From Flavobacteriaceae bacterium UBA7433 (lineage in GTDB: Bacteria; Bacteroidota; Bacteroidia; Flavobacteriales; Flavobacteriaceae), in the NCBI GenBank assembly GCA_002477565.1, contig DLQL01000072.1, positions 44,885 to 54,189 of the forward strand: DNA of 9,305 nucleotides, given 5' to 3'. Positions 1-6,965 of the stretch are shown piece by piece. Position 1 is the stretch's first letter; each line of letters starts with the position of its first letter. A program made the translations under genes and the position numbers. The notes beneath the pieces were generated by a model, which was not told the DNA's origin, did no database searches, and worked only from the letters and a program-made list of their open reading frames with translations.

Positions 1-152
1 CCTTCAAAGCAGGTTGCTGCATTCAATGGTTTTGCCAAAACAGGATTTTTTGGAGTTAAAGCCAAGGGGTTTGTGGATTCACTGTCTCCTCCACAGGACA
101 AAACTAGGAGCCAAAAAGAGCCAACAATTCCGGTTTTTGCTATTTTTCTCAT
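1..152 (-). CDS. N-terminal fragment of a PUL lipoprotein, cut by the left edge
   Basis: This is a partial gene. Translating the minus strand from the ATG at 152-150 gives 50 complete codons with no stop before the window edge. It opens with a type II signal peptide: basic MRK, a hydrophobic stretch at residues 8-18, then VLSC with Cys20 as the lipidated residue. The GGDSES after the Cys is acidic and resembles surface-export signals of Bacteroidota lipoproteins, so outer-membrane surface location is likely. Residues 27-50 are rich in Pro, Asn and Ala, with a Cys at 48. They resemble the start of the Ig-like or fibronectin-like module found after the lipid anchor in many PUL lipoproteins. The ATG overlaps the GH5 stop codon as ATGA, so the gene belongs to the operon and is probably translationally coupled. 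It could be a second glycan-binding protein or a lipid-anchored enzyme such as a glucanase; the visible part does not decide. The gene is clear, its function unknown. Confidence 0.8.
   Translation of the reverse strand, partial: MRKIAKTGIVGSFWLLVLSCGGDSESTNPLALTPKNPVLAKPLNAATCFE
149..152 (-). promoter_or_regulatory. ATGA stop/start overlap coupling GH5 and the last lipoprotein
   Basis: On the minus strand the bases at 152-149 read ATGA. The ATG starts the lipoprotein and the TGA (151-149) ends the GH5 gene, in different frames. Such overlaps commonly allow terminating ribosomes to re-initiate. No Shine-Dalgarno motif is visible upstream, which fits both coupling and the usual Bacteroidota pattern. 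The overlap is seen directly; the coupling is inferred. Confidence 0.75.
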
Positions 153-3100
153 TGCTTTATGATTTTAAAAGTTTGACGACCCGACGCTCCTTTGATAACC
201 GCTAAATAGACTCCTTTTGCCAAGTCCTTTAAGTCCAGCATGGCATTTCGGTTGCCTTCCAAAGAGAGTTCCTTTTGAAAGACGAGTTTGCCGACCATGT
301 TATAAATGACCAACGTTCTCTTTTTGTCAGTTCCAGGGACAAAGAGCTGTGCTTTGTTCTCAAAAGGGTTTGGATTGAAGACAACGGCTTCTGAAACTTC
401 AATTTCTTCGTAATACGTCCCTTGACACTGCAAGTCTGTAGACACTTTTACGGTATTCAATCCCCCACTTAATTGAGTGTTAAAAAAGTTTTGGTCGGTG
501 GTGTATGTGTGTTTGTTAATTTCAATCACATAACGATCAGCGCCGCTTAGGTACAAGGAAATGGAATTGTCTTTCGTGCCCATTTGGGAACGCGCAATGA
601 AGGCACTGGGTTCTTGTACTTGAAGATCAAAACACGTTTTGTATCCTGCAATTCCCTCAATGGAGATACAAGCCGTGTAGAGGTCAGGACTCAGGTTTTC
701 AAACAACATATTAGCGCTGCTTTCAGGCGTGTGTGAAAGCAGCGCTCCGTTTCCCAACTGCACGCGATAGGGGAAAGATTTGTCGGCAAATTCAATGGAA
801 ATACGTCCGTTGTTGCTCCCATTGCAAGTCGCATCTTTGACAGCTATGCTGTAGTTGGAAGGAGCTACAGCAAACAAGTCACACCCCACCAAATCTACTT
901 CCGCTCCTGCACTCGTATTGGGACATTGGTCTTCACTGTTTGGGATGCCGTCTCCATCATCGTCTAAAAACTCAAATTCCAACCAATTCAAGTTGAAGCC
1001 TGAAGAAAGGACACGAAATCTCAGGAGATGCAATCCACTTTCTAAGGTTAGTGAAGTTGAAACGGTCTCCCATTGTTGCCAATCACCAGTCACAGTTGTA
1101 TTGATGGATTTTAAAAATGTCGTGCTGTTGTTTTCAACCAAATAGATTCCGATACGTCCAGAATCCCATGCCGAAGCAATTCTTGCATTCACTTTATACT
1201 TCCCACTTTTTCGAACAAAAATAGGGTAGTCTGCAGAATCTCCATTGTCCGTATAGCTGATGTTCAACCCACCCCCGATATCCGTACATTCTTCGGTAGA
1301 AAGCCCCTCCATTTCTGTGTAGTTTTCCGCTTCTATTTTTCCAGGAATGACATTTCTTTTGGGCAAATTATTAGTCGCGGTGAAATTAACAAACGAATCG
1401 AGCGGTTTGTCTGTTTGAGAGGTGAGTCCCTCTCCAGAATAGGAAACTTCTATTTCATCTGTATACAGCAGCGGACTACTCAAAGCGATGCTTAAGGATT
1501 TGGGGTTTTCAGAATTGGAAATAAGGGAAACGACGGTAGCCAACAGCCCATTGATTTTGACCTGAAAATCTTCTTTTGAATTTTCAGAGAGACTTTCTAT
1601 AGCGAGCCCTTGGTTGAAAATTAGCTCAATCGATTGTTCGTCAGTACCGGCATAGGCATTCATCAATTTGAATGGAATTGTTGAGACTTCACCTGTTTTC
1701 ACAAATTGCAATCGGCTAATGTTAAACGCGATTTCTCCGTCTATGTGGAAGGTCAATTCCCGAACTCCTTCTTCAAGAAAGACTCCATGAATGGTTTTGT
1801 TTGCAAACGAAGCAAACCCTCCGGTATTCGATACGTACTCCGTAGATGTGATGTCATTTCCATCAAGCGAGAGGTGAAATTTTCCACCGCTGCTACTTGT
1901 TGCAACACGCGCTTTGACTTGGTATACCCCCGTCTCTTCAACGGTTACGGTATACTTCATCCATTCTCCTTTTTCAGTATGGGAGATGTGGTAACCGTTG
2001 CTATAAGAAACATCTGTATTGGGTTGGAGATCCACACCATCGTTTCGATAGGCCCATCCGGTATTCCAAGCGACGTAGGCTCCAGTACTGAGGTCGTAAT
2101 TGGCAGCACCTGTGTCGTAATAGGCATGGTTCAGGGTTCCCAAATCGAAATCAGACATATGGATCACCCCAGGAATCGAGTGTGCTGCAAAGGGAAGGGT
2201 TTTGTCCGAATACACTTGACGAAACATGGCATCTACCACATCTTTGTGGTAGCTGTTGTTGGAAGCGAGAGTGTTTTCAGCGAGTTGCATAAGGGCATTG
2301 TAGGCAGCTGTCTCGGAAGGCCTGCTCCCCTCGCCTTTCCAATAATTGAGAATGCTTCGATATCCGCTATTGATGGGCGCTGAAAAAGGAGAAACAATTG
2401 TCTCCAATCTTTTTACGGGCCACCAAGACCAACCGATGTTGTTGTCTTCAAACAGTCGAATCGCATCCCGAAACCAAACATTGGAATTCTCTCCAGATTC
2501 ACCGCACCAAAGGGGGACGTTGTACTGGTTTCTCAAATCCAACACCCATTGGATGGAACCTTGGTCATTGTAAGACCAATATTTGTGAAAGCTATAAACG
2601 AGGTTGTCGTCCCAGGGAGGGGTCATGTTTGTAAAATCGTTTGCAAAACCATTCCCTTCGATATAAATGATGTGATTTGTGTCCACTTCTCGAATGGCAT
2701 TGGTGATTCGGATGGACAAGTCCCTCAAAGGATTGTTGTTGTCCATAGGCCAATTGGTTTCGTTGAGCAGGTCGTAGCCACCGATCCATTCTTTGTCTCG
2801 ATAGCGTTCAGCAAGTTTTCTCCAAAGGGCAACTGTTTTTATTTTGTTGTCTTCACTTTCCCACAAGGAAGGTTTTGTTTCGTCGTAGTCAGAAATATCT
2901 GCGTTTTTTCCTTGGCCCCCTGGTGCCGCGTGTAAATCCAAAATCAAATACATTTGGTTGGCTTCACACCAAACCAACAATTCATCGAGCATTTCAAAGC
3001 CTTTTGTCAACCAAGTTTGAGTTCCTAAGATAGGTTCTTGCTCAATAGGAAGGGTAAACAAGTTGTAGTGCAAAGGAACACGAACACTGTTAAAACCCCA

Positions 3101-3433
3101 ACTTGCCAAGGAATCAATATCCGTTTTGCTTACGTAATTTTCGAGCCAGGCATCGTAAAATTCGGCGGTCTTGGTTTCTCCAATGAGTTCGGTAATTTTG
3201 TTTCTAAATCCAAATTGTGTTCCGGCTCCTTCAATACCTGCGGATTGCATCATGTACCCTTCTTGAAGCATCCAGCCTCCAAGACCCATTCCTCTCAAAA
3301 GAACCTCGTTTCCATTTTTGTCTACTATTTTTTTCCCGTCAGCACGCAGCCCTTGGCCTACTAGAGTGCAGACATTGAACAACAGCAATAAGCTGAAAAT
3401 ATTGATTGATAAGATGTTTTTTTTGTTCGACAT
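149..3433 (-). CDS. Secreted multimodular GH5 glycoside hydrolase with two CBM6-like modules and a T9SS sorting domain
   Basis: A 1094-residue extracellular glycosidase. The signal peptide covers residues 1 to about 27 (likely cut after VGQ). The GH5 barrel spans about 28-385: Arg118 (SVRVP), His168 (LHAAPGG), acid/base Glu225 (LLNET), His283/Tyr285 and nucleophile Glu312 (WCGES). LHAAPGG and GLGGWM suggest the exo-beta-1,3-glucanase-like side of GH5; subfamily GH5_46 is an untested guess. Next come a CBM6-like module (420-579, GEWMKY, TGG, Asn571), an SwmB/Ig-like module (585-688), a canonical CBM6 (695-822, IEAENY, GGG, LNW), a calcium-binding thrombospondin type 3 repeat (824-851, DDDGDGIPNSEDQCP), a SprB-like module (855-940), a less clear segment, and a type A T9SS sorting domain (about 1015-1094, NPNPF to KIIKQ). 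The protein should therefore be secreted or attached to the cell surface. Its ATG lies 3 nt after the GH3 stop. Oddity: Thr226 replaces the usual Pro after the acid/base Glu. Beta-glucan is the likely substrate, unproven. Confidence 0.93.
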   Translation of the reverse strand: MSNKKNILSINIFSLLLLFNVCTLVGQGLRADGKKIVDKNGNEVLLRGMGLGGWMLQEGYMMQSAGIEGAGTQFGFRNKITELIGETKTAEFYDAWLENYVSKTDIDSLASWGFNSVRVPLHYNLFTLPIEQEPILGTQTWLTKGFEMLDELLVWCEANQMYLILDLHAAPGGQGKNADISDYDETKPSLWESEDNKIKTVALWRKLAERYRDKEWIGGYDLLNETNWPMDNNNPLRDLSIRITNAIREVDTNHIIYIEGNGFANDFTNMTPPWDDNLVYSFHKYWSYNDQGSIQWVLDLRNQYNVPLWCGESGENSNVWFRDAIRLFEDNNIGWSWWPVKRLETIVSPFSAPINSGYRSILNYWKGEGSRPSETAAYNALMQLAENTLASNNSYHKDVVDAMFRQVYSDKTLPFAAHSIPGVIHMSDFDLGTLNHAYYDTGAANYDLSTGAYVAWNTGWAYRNDGVDLQPNTDVSYSNGYHISHTEKGEWMKYTVTVEETGVYQVKARVATSSSGGKFHLSLDGNDITSTEYVSNTGGFASFANKTIHGVFLEEGVRELTFHIDGEIAFNISRLQFVKTGEVSTIPFKLMNAYAGTDEQSIELIFNQGLAIESLSENSKEDFQVKINGLLATVVSLISNSENPKSLSIALSSPLLYTDEIEVSYSGEGLTSQTDKPLDSFVNFTATNNLPKRNVIPGKIEAENYTEMEGLSTEECTDIGGGLNISYTDNGDSADYPIFVRKSGKYKVNARIASAWDSGRIGIYLVENNSTTFLKSINTTVTGDWQQWETVSTSLTLESGLHLLRFRVLSSGFNLNWLEFEFLDDDGDGIPNSEDQCPNTSAGAEVDLVGCDLFAVAPSNYSIAVKDATCNGSNNGRISIEFADKSFPYRVQLGNGALLSHTPESSANMLFENLSPDLYTACISIEGIAGYKTCFDLQVQEPSAFIARSQMGTKDNSISLYLSGADRYVIEINKHTYTTDQNFFNTQLSGGLNTVKVSTDLQCQGTYYEEIEVSEAVVFNPNPFENKAQLFVPGTDKKRTLVIYNMVGKLVFQKELSLEGNRNAMLDLKDLAKGVYLAVIKGASGRQTFKIIKQ

Positions 3434-3436
3434 TTT

Positions 3437-5701
3437 TTATTTATTAAACAAAAATTCAGTTTCTAATTGTGTTTTTGAACTTCCGCCAACAAAGACCTTG
3501 AAAGTCCCTGCTTCGCTTTCCCAATTTTCACGGGCGGAATAGAATTCAAGGGTTTTGGAATCAATGACAAAACGCACTTTTTTGGATTCTCCAGGCTGCA
3601 GCGACACCAGTTCAAATCCTTTCAATTCTTTTACAGGTCTAGTGACACTTGCAACAAGGTCTCGGAGATACAACTGTGCTACTTCTTTTCCCGTGTAGTT
3701 TCCTGTGTTTTTTATAACAAAAGAAACTTCAATCGAACCCTTGCTGTCAAATTCAGGGGCTGTCAATTCAAGCGCGCTGTAAGAAAAATTTGTATAGCTC
3801 AATCCGTGTCCAAAGACGTAGAGCGGATCGTTGCTTTCATCGGTGTACTTTTGAGACCAAGCGCGTCCCGTGTTTTTGTAGTTGTAGTAAATTGGAATTT
3901 GTCCGACACTCTTGGGAAAGGTCATTGGGAGTTTTCCACTGGGATTGTAGTCTCCGTAGAGGACTTGAGCGATGGCATTGCCACTTTGGGTTCCCAAATG
4001 CCAAGCTTCAACGATGGCGGGAATCTTTTTTTCTGCCCAATTGAGCGCTAATGGGCGTCCGTTTAGCAAGACGAGAACAATGTTTTGATTGACCTTGTAG
4101 ACAGCTTCTAACAATTCTTGTTGCCTGCCCGGAAGGTCGAGAGTAGCGCGGCTTTTGTCTTCTCCAGAATGCAGCCCGTGCTCTCCCAAGACTAGCACGA
4201 CGATGTCTTTTCCTTTTGCCATTTGCACCGCATTTTGGATTCCCAATCGATCCGTGTCTGCCTTATTTTCGTCCAAGTCAAGAGCAACCCCAGGAGAGTA
4301 GGTGATTTTGTTTTTCGTGTATTTTTCAAGTCCTTCCATGACAGAAACGGCGGATTGCTCTTCTGCTGCAATGCACCAATTCCCCAAAGGACTTGTCTTG
4401 TCTGCAGCGAGTACACCAATGAGAGCAATGTTTAGCCCTTCTTTGTCCAAAGGCAAAATTTTCTTTTTGTTTTTCAACAAGACAATTGACTTTTTTGCCA
4501 TGTCGAGGACTCTTTCGTTGTTTTGTTGTGTTCCAATGACCGCTTTTTCCCGCTCGACATCACAGTATTTGTAGGGATCCTCAAAAAGGCCCAATTCGAA
4601 TTTTAGTCTAAGAATTCTTCTTGCTGCATCGTCAATCAAACGTTCTTCGATTTTTCCTTCTTTTACAAGTGCCGCCAAGTGATTGCGGTAGGCGTGGGAT
4701 TCCATGTCCATGTCCGATCCCGCCAGGAGGGCTTTCAAAGCGGCTTCTTTGTCGTTCTTGGCATAGCCGTGGCTCACCATTTCTGTGATAGAGAGCCAAT
4801 CCGAAACAACAAAACCTTCAAACCCCCATCGGTCTTTTAACAGGGTTCTTTGCAAAAAGGAATTTCCTGTTGACGGGATGCCATTCAACTCATTGAAAGC
4901 ATTCATAAAGGTTTTGACACCCGCATTTTTTGCAGCGATAAAGGGCGGAAAAATGGTATTGTACAAGGTAGAGGTTCCTACATCTACGGTATTGTAATCT
5001 TTTCCGGCTTCCGCAAAACTGTAGCCCGCAAAATGTTTGGCGCATGCAGCAATTGTATGAACGTCAGAAAGGGACTCTCCTTGAAATCCAATGACGCGTG
5101 CTTCCGCAATCCGACTTCCCAGATAAGGATCTTCACCCGCACCCTCCATCACCCGTCCCCATCGGGGGTCACGAGAGATGTCTACCATTGGGGCAAAGGT
5201 CCAGTTGATGCCTGCCGCGGAGGCTTCCAAAGCAGCGAGAGCTGCAGATTTTTCGATGGCTTCTAAATCCCAACTTGCAGATTCGGCCAAGGGAATGGGA
5301 CTGATAGTTTTGTAACCGTGAATCAAGTCAAAACCGATGAGCAATGGGATGCCCAAGCGTGTTTTTTCGACCGCAATTTTTTGGATTGCTTTCACTTGTG
5401 CAACACCTCTTACATTCAACATAGACCCGACGAGTCCCGTTTCCAAATCCCGGTACTTCTCAGCACTGTTTTTGTTTTTTGGAACGGGACCTGTCGCATT
5501 CCAAAAACCATTGTACTGGTTCATCTGCCCTATTTTTTCTTCCAAGGTCATCAAGGTGAGCAGGGAGTCTACTTTTGCAGTTATTTTGGAAACGGGCGTG
5601 TTCTCTTTTTTTTGTCCATAGCTTTCGGGAGCAACCAAAAGGAGTAAGATAAGAAAGGCCACTGACAAACCAAAGAGGATGTTTTTACGAGTTTGAGACA
5701 T
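3437..5701 (-). CDS. bglX: Periplasmic GH3 beta-glucosidase, BglX type
   Basis: A 754-residue GH3 exo-glycosidase, close to the family's usual length (E. coli BglX is about 765). It should release terminal beta-linked glucose from oligosaccharides imported by SusC/SusD. A Sec signal peptide covers residues 1-30 (hydrophobic 8-24, likely cut after YGQ). There is no lipobox and no T9SS tail, so it is probably periplasmic. The N-terminal barrel (about 40-390) carries Asp125 (GFDLIHG), RDPRWGR at 177-183, GEDPYL at 189-194, Lys222-His223 and nucleophile Asp301 (VVSDW). The alpha/beta sandwich (about 400-635) carries the likely acid/base Glu514 in the SGEDKSRATLDLPG segment. A fibronectin-III-like domain closes the protein (about 655-740). 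All the key residues are intact. It starts 27 nt after the DUF5000 gene and ends 3 nt before the GH5 gene. GH3 also includes xylosidases and other specificities, so glucose is a family-based inference. Confidence 0.93.
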   Translation of the reverse strand: MSQTRKNILFGLSVAFLILLLLVAPESYGQKKENTPVSKITAKVDSLLTLMTLEEKIGQMNQYNGFWNATGPVPKNKNSAEKYRDLETGLVGSMLNVRGVAQVKAIQKIAVEKTRLGIPLLIGFDLIHGYKTISPIPLAESASWDLEAIEKSAALAALEASAAGINWTFAPMVDISRDPRWGRVMEGAGEDPYLGSRIAEARVIGFQGESLSDVHTIAACAKHFAGYSFAEAGKDYNTVDVGTSTLYNTIFPPFIAAKNAGVKTFMNAFNELNGIPSTGNSFLQRTLLKDRWGFEGFVVSDWLSITEMVSHGYAKNDKEAALKALLAGSDMDMESHAYRNHLAALVKEGKIEERLIDDAARRILRLKFELGLFEDPYKYCDVEREKAVIGTQQNNERVLDMAKKSIVLLKNKKKILPLDKEGLNIALIGVLAADKTSPLGNWCIAAEEQSAVSVMEGLEKYTKNKITYSPGVALDLDENKADTDRLGIQNAVQMAKGKDIVVLVLGEHGLHSGEDKSRATLDLPGRQQELLEAVYKVNQNIVLVLLNGRPLALNWAEKKIPAIVEAWHLGTQSGNAIAQVLYGDYNPSGKLPMTFPKSVGQIPIYYNYKNTGRAWSQKYTDESNDPLYVFGHGLSYTNFSYSALELTAPEFDSKGSIEVSFVIKNTGNYTGKEVAQLYLRDLVASVTRPVKELKGFELVSLQPGESKKVRFVIDSKTLEFYSARENWESEAGTFKVFVGGSSKTQLETEFLFNK

Positions 5702-5728
5702 GAATGTTACGTTGTTGTTTTCTACCGG

Positions 5729-6943
5729 TTACTCTTCGAGCATGTTGTCAAGTCCGTACAAGGTGATTTCTGAACCGTTGACGTATTGTTCACTTCCGTA
5801 ATTGGAGGTGATGCTCAGTTTTAAATAGCGAAAAGGAGTTGTTGTCTTTTCAAATTCAAAATCGTGTCCATCTTCGGCCTCTTGTAACTTCTCATCTGAG
5901 ATGTTTCCTGTGTTGGGGTCTTTTGGGTCTCCGATGTCAAAACTGCCAGCGAGGGTCCATTCTTGTCTGTCCTTACTGATGTAAATATCAAAAGCTCTTA
6001 TATTTTCCCCTTGGTAATAATAAGGAACTCCTTCGACACCTCCGTACCAAAAAGCTCTTTGCCACAATTTGAAACGGTTGATTTTAACTTTTTTGTTGAG
6101 GTCAATAACAATGTCTAGAGGCCAATTGAGGGCGCCTCCATTGTCATCGCGATTGATCATAAAATAGCTGTTGTCGGTATTGATTTCTTTGGTGTCGATC
6201 ACGTCGTCCCAAAAATTCACAGTGCTTCCTTCCCAGGCATTGCCATTTACAGATAATTGTGAAACGACTGTCCAAGTAGATTTGTCTATTTTTTCTTCAA
6301 ATTTAGGAGTGAGACTGCTCACAAATACTTTTTCAGTTTTGTTTCCATCAAAGTCTTCTACGACTACAGAAAAGTCATAGGGGATTGCTTGCAAACCTCT
6401 TACCGTTCGTTTTTCGTTTTTGGAATTGGAAGAAAGAATGCGTTGCCCTTCTTCGACACCGTCGTTGTAGTACAGGTAGACAAAAACTGTTTTCTCATTG
6501 TCATTGTCCCATTGTACCTCAACACCTCCCAAATCGGCTTGCAATTGAATGCTGTTGCTCACAAGGAAGATAAAAGACTCCAAGGGTTCTAACGTAACTT
6601 CCTCACTTTTGGATTGGTTGCCGCTATCGTCGACGACCGATAGCTTTACTTTTTGGGGGCTTGTGTCTACAAATCCGCCTACCTCGATGGTGTCTTTGCT
6701 TGCGCTTGCAACGTTAAAGACATCCTCTCCCTGTGCATTTTTATAAGCTGCTTTTACATAAAGAATGTCATTGTCGTCAGGAAGTGTATAAACGATTTTT
6801 GCACCTCCATTTTGAGGAATAATGGCTTTGACTTGAACGGGTCCCGGAGCTGTTGTATCTGTCCCACTGTCCTCAGTACAAGAGGGGAGCACAAATAGAA
6901 GTCCTATAAGAAGTAGTAGGCTGTATTTTTTTGGTGTTTTCAT
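5729..6943 (-). CDS. Surface glycan-binding lipoprotein, DUF4959-DUF5126-DUF5000 type
   Basis: A 404-residue lipoprotein in the SusE/SusF-like position just after SusD. It probably holds polysaccharide at the cell surface and is not an enzyme. Residues 1-21 form a type II signal peptide with lipobox VLPSC (Cys22). The acidic TEDSGTD that follows resembles a surface-export signal. Two beta-sandwich modules follow: about 33-115 (DUF4959-like, fibronectin-like pattern, KLSVVDDSGNQS) and about 118-215 (DUF5126-like, ending in a DFDGNKTE pattern). The C-terminal module at about 222-397 looks like a DUF5000/F5-8 type C discoidin fold (IDLNKKVKINRFKLW, FDIYISKDRQEW, RYLKLSITSNYGS). An aromatic-rich stretch at 293-310 (Trp294, Phe298, Trp299, Tyr300, Tyr308-310) is a candidate sugar-binding platform. 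The ATG is 22 nt after the SusD stop. Domain names come from recalled family patterns, not a search. Binding specificity is unknown. Confidence 0.87.
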   Translation of the reverse strand: MKTPKKYSLLLLIGLLFVLPSCTEDSGTDTTAPGPVQVKAIIPQNGGAKIVYTLPDDNDILYVKAAYKNAQGEDVFNVASASKDTIEVGGFVDTSPQKVKLSVVDDSGNQSKSEEVTLEPLESFIFLVSNSIQLQADLGGVEVQWDNDNEKTVFVYLYYNDGVEEGQRILSSNSKNEKRTVRGLQAIPYDFSVVVEDFDGNKTEKVFVSSLTPKFEEKIDKSTWTVVSQLSVNGNAWEGSTVNFWDDVIDTKEINTDNSYFMINRDDNGGALNWPLDIVIDLNKKVKINRFKLWQRAFWYGGVEGVPYYYQGENIRAFDIYISKDRQEWTLAGSFDIGDPKDPNTGNISDEKLQEAEDGHDFEFEKTTTPFRYLKLSITSNYGSEQYVNGSEITLYGLDNMLEE

Positions 6944-6965
6944 AAGAATGGGTTTTCGTTTTGAA

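Noticed and set aside
1706..2383. A 225-codon plus-strand reading frame
   Set aside because: It lies fully antisense to the CBM6-like and GH5 regions of a well-supported gene. It has no recognisable domain and no spacing that suits a gene, so it is a shadow.
3367..3372. Cys22 of the GH5 signal peptide as a lipidation site
   Set aside because: The preceding residues (LFNVC) do not fit a lipobox, a better cleavage site follows at VGQ (residues 25-27), and the T9SS tail accounts for export.
5702..5728. A terminator or internal promoter in the 27-nt spacer before the GH3 gene
   Set aside because: No inverted repeat with a T run and no room for a TTTG/TAnnTTTG Bacteroidota promoter; the other spacers are shorter still.
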